64,000 nucleotides of DNA from Clostridium pasteurianum. GTDB lineage: Bacteria > Bacillota > Clostridia > Clostridiales > Clostridiaceae. The stretch spans positions 1,426,001-1,490,000 of the forward strand of contig NZ_MCGV01000001.1 of the NCBI RefSeq assembly GCF_001705235.1, given 5' to 3'. The position numbers were made by a program, and so were the translations under genes. The notes below the pieces were generated by a model. It was not told the DNA's origin. It saw only the letters and a program-made list of their open reading frames with translations, and searched no databases. Of this stretch, positions 15,881 through 24,638 are shown in pieces; within the stretch, counting starts at the first letter, position 1, and every line of letters starts with the position of its first letter.

Positions 15881-16047
15881 AAATATACCTCCGCCAAAAT
15901 TAAATATATTTATCTAACCATAAATCATTTCAAGTATATTTTGTTCAAAATTAAAATTTTAATACTAAAAGTTTTATATTTTCACTAAATGCTTTTTTAT
16001 GCCTTTGTGATATAATTACATTAGTATATATAAAGGAAGTGATAGTC

Positions 16048-16824
16048 TTGCCCGAATGGAATTCAAATCAATACTTAATGTTTAAAAATGAACGAACCCA
16101 ACCTGCTATAGATTTAGCTAACCGTCTAACTATATCTGCACCTAAAAAAGTTCTTGATATAGGCTGTGGTCCTGGAAACAGCACAGAAATTTTATATAAA
16201 AAATTTCCTAATGCTTATATATTAGGAGTAGATAATTCTAAAGATATGATTAATACAGCTAAAAAAAATTATCCCTTATTAGATTTTAAAATGCTTAACG
16301 TAAGCACAGAATTGTCAAAATTATCTTGCAATTTTGATGTCGTTTTTTCTAATGCCTGTATCCAATGGATACCAAACCATAAAAGCTTGCTCAAAAATTT
16401 ATTGGCACTCTTAAATCCAAATGGAATCTTGGCAATTCAAATACCAATGAATTATAACGAACCGATTCACAGAATAATATCAGAAGTTTCAACAAATGAC
16501 AAATGGAAAAAAGAATTTGATAATCCACGAATTTTTTATACACTTAAGCAGGAGGAATACTTTGATTTATTGTCAGATATATCTCAAGATTTTTGTATTT
16601 GGAGCACAACATACTGTCATAGATTAAAATCTCACAAAGATATTATGGAGTGGTATAAAGGCACAGGCTTAAGACCATATCTTGAACAATTATCAGAGGA
16701 AAAGAAGATATCTTTTGAAAATGATATTTTTAAAGAAGTGATTAAAAGATATAAATCACAGAAAAATGGAGAAATTATTTTTAGATTTCCTAGATTTTTC
16801 TTCATCGCAACGCCAACGAGGTAA
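16048..16824 (+). CDS. tam: SAM-dependent methyltransferase, trans-aconitate methyltransferase-like
   Basis: 258 residues read from a TTG, giving MPEWNSNQYLMFKNERTQPA, which matches the typical Tam start. AAGGAAG lies eight bases upstream. The Rossmann SAM motif is VLDIGCGPGNST, with motif II VDNSKDM and NACIQWIPNH later. It is likely to methylate trans-aconitate or a related carboxylate; substrate specificity is inferred from family only. Its last codon and stop are within palindromic element copy 4. Confidence 0.75.
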   Translation: MPEWNSNQYLMFKNERTQPAIDLANRLTISAPKKVLDIGCGPGNSTEILYKKFPNAYILGVDNSKDMINTAKKNYPLLDFKMLNVSTELSKLSCNFDVVFSNACIQWIPNHKSLLKNLLALLNPNGILAIQIPMNYNEPIHRIISEVSTNDKWKKEFDNPRIFYTLKQEEYFDLLSDISQDFCIWSTTYCHRLKSHKDIMEWYKGTGLRPYLEQLSEEKKISFENDIFKEVIKRYKSQKNGEIIFRFPRFFFIATPTR

Positions 16825-17003
16825 CAGTATTTTGAAGCATTAAATAAAATTCATAAGTCTAAGCACCAAATTATAAAAATACTAAGAAATTTTAATAACT
16901 TGCTGAAAAGAAGCTCAGACAAATTAAAATTTCTAAGTCTTTTTATAATTTGGTGCAAGACTTATTGAGTTTTATTTAAATTGTTTCCAAAATACTGTTA
17001 CCT
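16819..17003. repeat. palindromic element, copy 4 (intact)
   Basis: The ends AGGTAACAGTATTTT and AAAATACTGTTACCT are complementary. The centre AATAACTTGCTGAAAAG is in the same orientation relative to the upstream methyltransferase gene as in the other intact copies. A hairpin cassette (AAGCAAGGA, then TTTTCTTCCGC/GCGGAAAA) follows up to 17046. Confidence 0.8.
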
Positions 17004-17070
17004 CTAAGCAAGGAAGATTTTCTTCCGCTCCGCTGCGGAAAATCATCCATAATTCTTCATTCTTAATTTT

Positions 17071-18297
17071 TCAAAAAATGTTTCCTACAAAAGCCAGCAC
17101 TGTAAGTGCTATTATAAGTACTACTGTACACTTTACTATTACATTTTGAAATTTATTATTAACATGCTTTCCCATTATTTCTTTATCATTTACAAGATTT
17201 ATCATAAATAATAACACTATAGGGCACAGCACTCCTGCCAGTTGTTGGGTTACAAGCATAATATTTACAAGGGATAAATTAGGAATGAGTACTACGACCG
17301 CACTTGTAATTATCATAAATAGAAAGAGTCCAAAGAATACAGGCGCTTCTTTAATTTTATTATCAACTCCACTTTCAAATCCAAAAGCCTCACATACTGC
17401 ATAAGATGTAGATAACGGTATGATGCAGCAAGCTAAAAATGAAGCCCCAAAAAGTCCAACACCAAAGAGTACAAATGAATATTGCCCTGCAAGAGGTCTA
17501 AGTGCAGAAGCTGCATCTTCAGCACTTGATATAGCAATATGTGCCTTAAAAAGTGTTTCTGAAGTACATACTGTTATAAAAAGAGCTGTTAAAACTCCCC
17601 ACAAGGTTCCTAAATATACATCCAATTTCTCATACGTATAATCCTTTAGGGAAATTCCTTTATCTACAATTGATGACTGTAAATAAAATTGCATATATGG
17701 TGTTATCGTAGTTCCTACCATACCTATTAAGGCAAGCCAGTAACCCTTATCTAGCTTTCCCTGTGGATTAACTATGCGTGAAAATACACTGCCCCAATTA
17801 GGTTTGAGCATAAAAGCTGTAATAGCATATGCAAAGAATGTCAAAGTTAATAACAAAAAAACTTTTTCAGCCTTAGAATAACTGCCTTTAGTCATTATAA
17901 ACCAAATCATAATTGCAAGTATTGGTACCGATATATATTTACTTATATTAAATAATTGCAAACTGGCAGCTATTCCAGCAAAATCAGCTATACATACTCC
18001 TAGATTTGCAATTATAAGGGCAAACATTGCAAAGAAAGCCCATTTCACTCCGTATCTTTCTCTTATTAAATCAGATAATCCCTTTCCTGTAACCACTGCC
18101 ATCCTAGCATTCATTTCCTGAACAACCGCAAGCCCTATACCTATGGCGAATAGACCCCAAAGCATTGAATATCCATATTTAGAGCCTATAACCGAATAGG
18201 TAGTTACTCCACCTGCATCATTACCAGCATTAGCAGTTATAATTCCCGGTCCTACTATGCTTAAAACAAACATAAGTCTGCTAAATTTCTTCTTCAT
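17071..18297 (-). CDS. NRAMP-related magnesium transporter
   Basis: 408 residues with about 11 membrane segments of the NRAMP fold. The TM1 metal motif, normally D-P-G-N, reads D-A-G-G (residues 27-30). The TM6 motif, normally M-P-H, reads T-P-Y. Loss of the soft Met ligand is the hallmark described for NRAMP-related Mg2+ importers in Clostridium. It is 13 bases downstream of the PRC/MgtE_N/CBS gene and shares its M-box leader, which independently points to Mg2+. A Mn/Fe transporter is the older alternative reading. Confidence 0.8.
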   Translation of the reverse strand: MKKKFSRLMFVLSIVGPGIITANAGNDAGGVTTYSVIGSKYGYSMLWGLFAIGIGLAVVQEMNARMAVVTGKGLSDLIRERYGVKWAFFAMFALIIANLGVCIADFAGIAASLQLFNISKYISVPILAIMIWFIMTKGSYSKAEKVFLLLTLTFFAYAITAFMLKPNWGSVFSRIVNPQGKLDKGYWLALIGMVGTTITPYMQFYLQSSIVDKGISLKDYTYEKLDVYLGTLWGVLTALFITVCTSETLFKAHIAISSAEDAASALRPLAGQYSFVLFGVGLFGASFLACCIIPLSTSYAVCEAFGFESGVDNKIKEAPVFFGLFLFMIITSAVVVLIPNLSLVNIMLVTQQLAGVLCPIVLLFMINLVNDKEIMGKHVNNKFQNVIVKCTVVLIIALTVLAFVGNIF

Positions 18298-18310
18298 ACA
18301 TTCACCTTCT

Positions 18311-19582
18311 TTAGCCTACTTTTTTGAATTTTTTCTTCCAAACTGGCAATAAAACCTCATCAATCAAATCATTAATCAATATAACACCACATAATTTATT
18401 TTCCTTGTCCAATACTGGAAGCGAGATAAGGTTGTATTTTGAAGATATCTCCACAGCATCATCAAGTTTATCTGAATCTTTTATTGATACAAAATTCTTA
18501 TCCATAACATCTTTTAATTTTTTATCTTGAGGCATAAAGATTAAGTCCTTAAGTGGAACAAATCCTTCTAATTTTCCTTCATTGTCCGTTATATAAATAT
18601 AATTTACCACTTCATCCTCTGGACTCATTTCACGCATTATATCTAAAGTTTCATTTAAAGTTATATTCACATTAAATGAAATAAAATCTTTATTCATTAT
18701 GCTTCCTGCTGTTTCATCACTGTAACCCATAAGTGCTCTAACTTCTTCAGCATCTTCTTTTCCCATGTTAAGTAATATTTTTTCAGCGGTTTCTTCATCA
18801 ACTTCATCCAAAATATCTGCAATTTCATCAATTGGCATACTATCCAAAACTTCACTAGTTTTATCATTACTTAAATTTTCAAGTATATCCGCTTGAATAT
18901 CAGGTTCTATCTCTTCAAGTATATCTGCTGCTAAATCTTCATCAAGACTCTCAAATACTTTCTTTCTGTAATTAAAATCCATATCCTCAAGTATATCTGC
19001 TAAATCTGCCGGATGCATCGAAGAAAGCTTTTTATAAGGAACCGTCAATTTAAGATTATCATTTACCATTTCAAGTGATTCAACATCATTCCACATTATA
19101 TAATTTTCTGAAGGCTTCTTTTCAGTTAGTTTATAAATTCCACCTACAAGCCTTTCTATTCCAAGCCTTCTGCTAAGTGCCATAAAGCCAGTATCAACTG
19201 CTATAACTTTAAGCTCGCCACTCATCTTAGCTATTCTAAGGTCATTAACCCTAACAAGCTTTTTACCATTTATATCAACAATTTGTTTATCTAATAAATT
19301 TTTAGACAACAAATAAGAATATTTCCTCATTATAGTATCTTTTACTGCCCTAACTTTTATTACGATTCTTCGTCCTTCTTCATCTTTATAAAAATCTATT
19401 GTTTTGAACTCGTAATTTATATATTCTCCATCCTTTTTAATTTTATATCCAATCGCTCTAGGATAGGATTCATCAGCAGTAACATATATATCCCATAATT
19501 TTCCAACGTATTCACCGTATTCATCATATACCTTTCTACCAAGAACTTCACTCAGAAAAAAGTTATTCAATAATTTCTGCAT
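18311..19582 (-). CDS. PRC-barrel / MgtE_N / CBS magnesium-sensing protein without a channel domain
   Basis: About 423 residues from MQKLLNNFFLSEVLG, with AAAGGA nine bases upstream. PRC-barrel-like segments cover residues about 10-170. A repeat-rich MgtE N domain follows (HPADLADILEDMD, then ADILEEIEPDIQADILE). Two CBS motifs come next (NKDFISFNVNITL and DKNFVSIKDSDKL), ending VWKKKFKKVG. The MgtE transmembrane part is absent. These N and CBS domains sense Mg2+ in MgtE; here they may gate or regulate the co-transcribed NRAMP-type transporter. Confidence 0.8.
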   Translation of the reverse strand: MQKLLNNFFLSEVLGRKVYDEYGEYVGKLWDIYVTADESYPRAIGYKIKKDGEYINYEFKTIDFYKDEEGRRIVIKVRAVKDTIMRKYSYLLSKNLLDKQIVDINGKKLVRVNDLRIAKMSGELKVIAVDTGFMALSRRLGIERLVGGIYKLTEKKPSENYIMWNDVESLEMVNDNLKLTVPYKKLSSMHPADLADILEDMDFNYRKKVFESLDEDLAADILEEIEPDIQADILENLSNDKTSEVLDSMPIDEIADILDEVDEETAEKILLNMGKEDAEEVRALMGYSDETAGSIMNKDFISFNVNITLNETLDIMREMSPEDEVVNYIYITDNEGKLEGFVPLKDLIFMPQDKKLKDVMDKNFVSIKDSDKLDDAVEISSKYNLISLPVLDKENKLCGVILINDLIDEVLLPVWKKKFKKVG

Positions 19583-19701
19583 ATCAATCATTCCTTTCAT
19601 ACTTCGCTTAAGTACCCAACTTCATATAAAATTCAACATGTGCAGTAATTAATATTACTATGTCGATTAAGTACTGAAGAGAAATATTGGAATAGGATAT
19701 G

Positions 19702-19788
19702 TCAGATTAAGTATGAAAGATAATCCTCAATTTTCTCTTCAGATATACACTTTAAATTGTCCCTGCCTAAATGAGGGCCACTTTCCAT
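19702..19788 (-). CDS. 28-residue small ORF in the M-box leader
   Basis: ATG at 19786-19788 opens a frame for 28 residues starting MESGPHLGRDNLKC and ending EDYLSYLI. It is preceded by AAGGGGTGAG at six-base spacing, an excellent ribosome binding site. It lies after the M-box terminator and about 120 bases before the PRC/MgtE_N/CBS gene. Its codons overlap one arm of an inverted repeat (CTGAAGAGAAA / TTTCTCTTCAG). It could be a leader peptide or a small regulator of Mg2+ uptake. I do not recognise homologues. Confidence 0.5.
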   Translation of the reverse strand: MESGPHLGRDNLKCISEEKIEDYLSYLI

Positions 19789-19814
19789 AAAAAACTCACC
19801 CCTTATTTTAAATA

Positions 19815-20008
19815 AAAAAGAGCCTTTAAAGGCTCACTCATAAATTCTAATATAAATTAGACAGTAGAGCTTTAGCACTATACAGCTTAGATTAAAATCC
19901 AGCTACATTAGATAGAACCTTAACCGGCAATACCTGTTGACCCGCTTTGGCATCTCTCGATGTTTCTGGGCAGTAGCGTATATCTATATAGGAGCCTCAC
20001 CTAACTAA
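19815..20008 (-). promoter_or_regulatory. M-box (ykoK) Mg2+ riboswitch
   Basis: The minus strand reads TTAGGTGAGGCTCCTATAT, then GCTACTGCCCAGAAACATCG, GGGTCAACAG and ATTGCCGGTTAAG, the conserved M-box core in order. It ends in a terminator GAGCC-TTTAAA-GGCTC with T-run at 19815-19835. It should shut down the operon of the PRC/MgtE_N/CBS gene and the NRAMP-related transporter when Mg2+ is high. Confidence 0.92.
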
Positions 20009-20330
20009 AACTTCCATTATTATATTATTTATCAAAACACAAAATATATACTGTTAACTTTTAAAAATTTCAACAAAGAACTAACATATCTTCATTAAAC
20101 TAAAGTAAAAAAACACACATTATACCAGTATACATTCCTTAAATTGCATTACACCTTTAATTATAGTATAAATTGTGAATTTTTCAACCTAAAAAATATA
20201 GGCCTTGTTCAAATTGAATATATAGCTCATATTTGGGGCAAACATTTTTATCCATTAAAAATATAAATTTAAAATTTCTACGTGGTTTTATTGTCTTTTT
20301 TACATTTAATGATGTTTTTATTTGATAAAC

Positions 20331-20359
20331 TTGAATTTTTTTTGAATGTTTGATATTAT
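20331..20359 (+). promoter_or_regulatory. promoter of amt-glnK
   Basis: TTGAAT (20331-20336) and TATTAT (20354-20359) are separated by 17 bases, about 50 bases before the amt start. The preceding 20010-20330 stretch holds no gene. Confidence 0.5.
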
Positions 20360-20408
20360 TATAGCATATTAAACTATTACAAATAAATCAAAGGAGACTA
20401 TTTTTATT

Positions 20409-21626
20409 ATGAACTCAGCGGATACAAGTTTTATGTTTTTATCAACAATTCTAGTCATGCTAATGACACCGGGTCTTGCTATGTTTTATGGTGGTATGGT
20501 TAAAACAAAAAATACGCTAAGCACTATGATGCACAGCTATGCATGCATGGTTATTGTATCTCTTCAATGGATACTTATAGGTTATTCTATAGCATTTGGT
20601 CCTGATATTTCAGGGCTTTTCGGAAATTTTCATTATGCTTTTTTGCACAATGTAGGTTTTAAACCATTTGCCCCATATTCAGCTACTATCCCACATGTTT
20701 TATTTATGATGTTTCAATTAATGTTTGCAATAATAACTCCAGGCTTAATAACAGGTGCATTTGCAGAAAGAATAAAATTCCCAGCATTCATACTTTTTAT
20801 ATTGATGTGGACAACTCTAATTTATGATCCACTTGCTCACTGGGTATGGGGTAACGGTGGCTGGATTAAAAATCTTGGTGCTTTAGATTTTGCTGGCGGA
20901 ACTGTTGTTCATATAAGTTCCGGAGTTTCAGGACTTGTCGCAGCCATAATGATTGGAAAGAGAAAGTCTTTAAAGACCTCTCCAAACAATTTAACTTTAA
21001 CCTTCATAGGTGGAACTCTTTTATGGTTTGGTTGGTTCGGTTTTAATGCTGGAAGCGCCCTTGCAATAAATGGTGTGGCTATGAATGCCTTCTTAACTAC
21101 AAATACTTCAGCTGCTGCAGCAACAGTTGCATGGATTGCATGTGAATGGGCTTTAAGTAAAAAACCAACAATACTTGGTGCATTAACAGGTACACTTGCT
21201 GGTCTAGTTGCAATTACACCTGCATGTGGATATGTAACTGTAGGTTCTTCTATAGTAATAGGTCTTATTGGCGGAATTATATGTTATTTCTCAGTAACTT
21301 ATATGAAAGGAAAATTAGGTTATGATGATGCTTTAGATGCTTTTGGATGTCATGGTATCGGCGGAACCTGGGGAAGTATAGCAACTGGAATATTTGCAAC
21401 AAAAGCCGTCAATTCAACTGGAGCAAACGGACTCCTTTACGGTAATGCTTCACTACTTTTAAAACAAATAGAAGCTACTATTGCTACTTATGCCTATTCA
21501 ATAGTAGGAACAATAATTATTATTTTTGTAGTAAACTTAATATTTAAGATGCGTGCAAGCGAAGATGAAGAAACATTAGGACTTGATATAACAATGCATG
21601 GTGAAAGAGCTTATCACATAGAGTAG
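20409..21626 (+). CDS. amt: ammonium transporter
   Basis: 405 residues with eleven predicted membrane segments. Amt signatures are DPLAHWVWGNGGWIK, DFAGGTVVHISSG, FGWFGFNAGSA, and GCHGIGGTWGSIATG containing the second pore His. The pore Phe/His residues are therefore present. It takes up ammonium at the cell membrane. It is followed by glnK, which normally plugs it when nitrogen is plentiful. The start ATG follows AAAGGAG. Confidence 0.92.
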   Translation: MNSADTSFMFLSTILVMLMTPGLAMFYGGMVKTKNTLSTMMHSYACMVIVSLQWILIGYSIAFGPDISGLFGNFHYAFLHNVGFKPFAPYSATIPHVLFMMFQLMFAIITPGLITGAFAERIKFPAFILFILMWTTLIYDPLAHWVWGNGGWIKNLGALDFAGGTVVHISSGVSGLVAAIMIGKRKSLKTSPNNLTLTFIGGTLLWFGWFGFNAGSALAINGVAMNAFLTTNTSAAAATVAWIACEWALSKKPTILGALTGTLAGLVAITPACGYVTVGSSIVIGLIGGIICYFSVTYMKGKLGYDDALDAFGCHGIGGTWGSIATGIFATKAVNSTGANGLLYGNASLLLKQIEATIATYAYSIVGTIIIIFVVNLIFKMRASEDEETLGLDITMHGERAYHIE

Positions 21627-21733
21627 TAATTATAAAATATTATTTCAATTTTTTTGCTTATCATATAGAAATTTTGTTTACAAAATAGTATATTTTATGT
21701 ATAGACTATTATATTTTAAGGAGATGACTATTT

Positions 21734-22099
21734 GTGGATTATAAAATGACTAAAGTCGATATCGTTACAAGACCAGAAAAGTTTGATGAATTAAAAAATG
21801 CACTTAATAAAATTGGAGTTACTGGTATGACAGTTACTAATGTATTGGGATGTGGACTTCAAAATGGAACTCTTGAATACTATAGAGGAAATCCTGTAGA
21901 AATCACTTTAAATCCTAAAATAAAGGTTGAAATAGTTATATGTTCTGTTCCTGTTGAAAAAGTTATTGAAACTGCCAAAAATGTTCTTAAAACTGGGAAA
22001 ATAGGAGACGGAAAAATATTTGTATATGATGTAAGCAAAGTAGTTAAAATAAGAACTGGCGAAGAAGATTATAACGCACTTCAAGACGATAAAGAATAG
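21734..22099 (+). CDS. glnK: nitrogen regulatory protein P-II (GlnK-like)
   Basis: 121 residues read from GTG, with AAGGAG upstream. The P-II fold is clear: MTKVDIVTRPEKFDELKNAL at the N-terminus, VEIVICSVPVEKVIE, and the B-loop TGKIGDGKIFVYD for ATP. The T-loop reads YYRGNPVEITLNPK, so the usual uridylylation Tyr before the loop end is not at its standard place. It probably senses ATP/ADP and 2-oxoglutarate and docks on the neighbouring Amt. Confidence 0.9.
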   Translation: MDYKMTKVDIVTRPEKFDELKNALNKIGVTGMTVTNVLGCGLQNGTLEYYRGNPVEITLNPKIKVEIVICSVPVEKVIETAKNVLKTGKIGDGKIFVYDVSKVVKIRTGEEDYNALQDDKE

Positions 22100-22122
22100 T
22101 AATTAAAATAATTCATAAAGTT

Positions 22123-22152
22123 AAGGCTGCCTTTCTAATTATAGGCAGCCTT
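22123..22152 (+). terminator. terminator after glnK
   Basis: AAGGCTGCC (22123-22131) pairs with GGCAGCCTT (22144-22152), followed by TTTTAATTTT. Confidence 0.8.
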
Positions 22153-22227
22153 TTAATTTTATGTTTGTTTTTGCAGCTTTGCTTATCATAACAAAGCTTT
22201 TTAGGTTATGTTTTAAAAAATATTAAT

Positions 22228-22878
22228 CTAATTTTTAAATAGTCTTACCATATAATTTAAGCAGATGAGAAATAAAATTTCACCACATAAATACTCCGGC
22301 ATAACCTTTGGCACAACTATAACTGATATATTTTCTACTATATTAATTAGAAGAACAATCATTAAAAAGCAAAAACCTGCTTTCCGTGCATTTTTCCCAC
22401 CAATAAAAAATCCACATAATATAAGAAACAAAACATACATGATAATTCTAATTATAGTTATAGTTAATTCATTACCCTTAAAATCTATTAAATACCCAAA
22501 ATTATAATTATAATATGGAACTGCTGTTTTTAAAATCTTGCTAAGCAAAACACCATATAAGCCTACGAATATAAAAATCATCGCTAAGGCATGCAAAAAA
22601 TTGAACTTTACTTTTCTTGTAAAAACAAAAATCATAATTAGTATGAGTAATGGTATGCACACTAAATCCAATAAAATAAAAGGTCTTATAAAATAAATAT
22701 AATCTATACTTTTCTTTAAACACATACAAAGCATCACTGCGTATCTTATTGCAAGAAAGACCGTTAATACTATAACAATTCTCCTTATTTTTACAGGACA
22801 CTTAAAGCAGTCAAATATTAAATTTATGCACATAAAAATAATAAGTAATAGCATTAAAATATAGGCATAAAAAAACAC
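22228..22878 (-). CDS. integral membrane protein of unknown function
   Basis: 216 residues starting at GTG six bases after GGAGGGGTAAA. Six or seven hydrophobic segments span nearly the whole length, with short basic loops (CPVKIRR, TRKVKFN, GGKNARK). There is no catalytic motif. It is convergent with glnK and 48 bases downstream of the lipid kinase gene on the same strand. The family is not recognised. Confidence 0.7.
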   Translation of the reverse strand: MFFYAYILMLLLIIFMCINLIFDCFKCPVKIRRIVIVLTVFLAIRYAVMLCMCLKKSIDYIYFIRPFILLDLVCIPLLILIMIFVFTRKVKFNFLHALAMIFIFVGLYGVLLSKILKTAVPYYNYNFGYLIDFKGNELTITIIRIIMYVLFLILCGFFIGGKNARKAGFCFLMIVLLINIVENISVIVVPKVMPEYLCGEILFLICLNYMVRLFKN

Positions 22879-22926
22879 TTTACCCCTCCAACAAATAATA
22901 TTACTTATTATTACTATTAAAATCTT

Positions 22927-23814
22927 TTAAATATTCTTTACACCAAAAATTTCGAGTCCACCTTTTATGCAAGAAATCTCAATTGGGAAATCAGGTCCTC
23001 TTTCTCCATCTATATCAGTAACTATATTTTCTTTACAATCAATTTTAAGATTATCTGTTTTAAAATATATTATTCCATTTACATCTTCAAGGTGTTCACC
23101 TTTAAACATCTTTATTAGTATATTTACAAGGTCTTTAACCATTCCACCCTCTATTATTATTACATCAAGCATACCATCATCTGCAATAGCCTTATACGCA
23201 AATTTAAAGTTACCTGCAGTTTGACCGTTAAATATTAAAATAAGAATCATTTCTCCATCAAAGTTATTTTCCTTTGACTCTACTTTAAGTGGAATTCTTT
23301 TAAAATTAGGAATCTGTTCTATACCTTTAACATAGTAAGCCAGTTTACCCATAGTGTTTTTCATATTTATATCCGTTTGTTGAGAAACATTAGTAAATAG
23401 ACCTGCACTAGCAACATTTATAAAATACTTATCATTTATTTTTCCTAAATCAACTTTTTTCACTTCACTATTTAAAATCTGCTCACATGCCATCTCAATA
23501 TCTGATGGCATCCCTATGAATTTAGCAAAATCGTTAGCAGTACCTACAGGTAATATTGCAATAGGAATATCTACGTTACATTTTTTCATAACGTTAACCA
23601 CATTATCTACTGTTCCATCGCCACCAGCTATAAGAACATATTTATATGTATCATCTATATCTTCAAAAGCTTCTTCTATGCTGCAATTCATTTCTATTCT
23701 ATAAGGAACTATGGTATAGCCATATTTTTGATGCACTTTAATAACTTTATCTATATTATTTATAATTAAATTCTCACCTGAAAATGGATTATATATAAAT
23801 TTTACTTTATTCAT
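22927..23814 (-). CDS. diacylglycerol kinase family lipid kinase
   Basis: About 295 residues from MNKVKFIYNPFSGENL, with GAGGGGAG upstream. The DAGK catalytic motif AGGDGTVDNVVNVM binds the nucleotide; PVGTANDFAKFIGMP is the second conserved block; DGMLDVIIIEGG and DIDGERGPDFPIE complete the fold. It phosphorylates diacylglycerol or a related lipid (DgkB/YegS/YtlR class). Which lipid it uses cannot be told from sequence. Confidence 0.82.
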   Translation of the reverse strand: MNKVKFIYNPFSGENLIINNIDKVIKVHQKYGYTIVPYRIEMNCSIEEAFEDIDDTYKYVLIAGGDGTVDNVVNVMKKCNVDIPIAILPVGTANDFAKFIGMPSDIEMACEQILNSEVKKVDLGKINDKYFINVASAGLFTNVSQQTDINMKNTMGKLAYYVKGIEQIPNFKRIPLKVESKENNFDGEMILILIFNGQTAGNFKFAYKAIADDGMLDVIIIEGGMVKDLVNILIKMFKGEHLEDVNGIIYFKTDNLKIDCKENIVTDIDGERGPDFPIEISCIKGGLEIFGVKNI

Positions 23815-23949
23815 AATTATCTGTTCTCCCCTCATTGCAATAAATTTTACCAATTATAATAATATTATTATATCATTAATCTAAATAAATCCACAAGATT
23901 ATGGTAGCATCTTATGGATTTATTATACACAAGGGGAAAAATAAAATTA

Positions 23950-24118
23950 ATAATTATTGTAACTTTTTCTCCGTTTCACTATGAAAAACTCTTAATCTTA
24001 TAATTTCTTCCATTTCTACTAGTGGAAATGTTCTTTTATAAAATGTAGATTTTCCAAAGCAAAGCGAAGGAAAATCATCATTAATTCTTAATTCTTCTTT
24101 CTTAATTCTTAGTTTTTC
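23950..24118. repeat. intergenic repeat with nested hairpins (shared with 59135-59275)
   Basis: GTAACTTTTTCTCCGTTTCA, a hairpin, TTCCATTTCTACTAGTGGAA, AAATGTAGATTTTCC and GGAAAATCATCATTAATTC occur in the same order at 59135-59275 with about four-fifths identity by eye. It lies just past the CBS gene end. A short frame overlapping it on the minus strand is not credible. Confidence 0.6.
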
Positions 24119-24119
24119 T

Positions 24120-24548
24120 TTAAACTCTAGGACAACAAGGACTTGAAATTCCACTTAAAGCTTTTTCGGCACAATTATCTGTGTTATTCTCAACTGCAAA
24201 ATCACCAAGTGAAACTATTCCGGCAAGCTTTCCATCTCGAACAACAGGAAGTCTTCTTATTTGTCTTTCACTCATTATCCTTGCAGCCTCAGTTACATCC
24301 ATATCTGGACTTGCAACTACAGGTGTCGATGTCATTATACTTCTAACGCTTTGCTCTGTGCCATTCTTTCCATCAGCCACTGTTCTCAATACTATATCTC
24401 TATCTGTTATAACTCCTATGATTTTTCCACTAGCACATACAGGAATAGATCCTATATCATGTTCCTTCATAAGATCTGCTGCTACTTTTACGTTATCCTC
24501 ACTATTTATAGTAACAACAGCCTTAGTCATTATTTCACTTACTTTCAT
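24120..24548 (-). CDS. CBS-domain pair protein
   Basis: 142 residues. Two CBS domains cover residues 1-60 (VSEIMTKAVVTINSEDNVKV, IGVITDRDIVLR) and 65-125 (VRSIMTSTPVVASPDMDV, LAGIVSLGDFAV). A Cys-containing tail CCPRV ends the protein. Stand-alone CBS pairs bind adenine nucleotides and act as energy or redox sensors; the partner is unknown. AGGAGG lies upstream. Confidence 0.8.
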   Translation of the reverse strand: MKVSEIMTKAVVTINSEDNVKVAADLMKEHDIGSIPVCASGKIIGVITDRDIVLRTVADGKNGTEQSVRSIMTSTPVVASPDMDVTEAARIMSERQIRRLPVVRDGKLAGIVSLGDFAVENNTDNCAEKALSGISSPCCPRV

Positions 24549-24638
24549 AAAAAAACGCCTCCTAGAACATTATATATAGCGCATAAATTCTATTATATTA
24601 TGCCTTACATATAGTTTAACCAGGAAAGCGTTTTATAT

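Noticed and set aside
23954-24154. 66-codon minus-strand frame before the CBS gene end
   Set aside because: It overlaps the CBS gene 3' end and a repeat that also occurs at 59.1 kb.
24143-24614. Plus-strand frames opposite the CBS gene
   Set aside because: Antisense shadows of a gene with clear CBS motifs and a good ribosome binding site.
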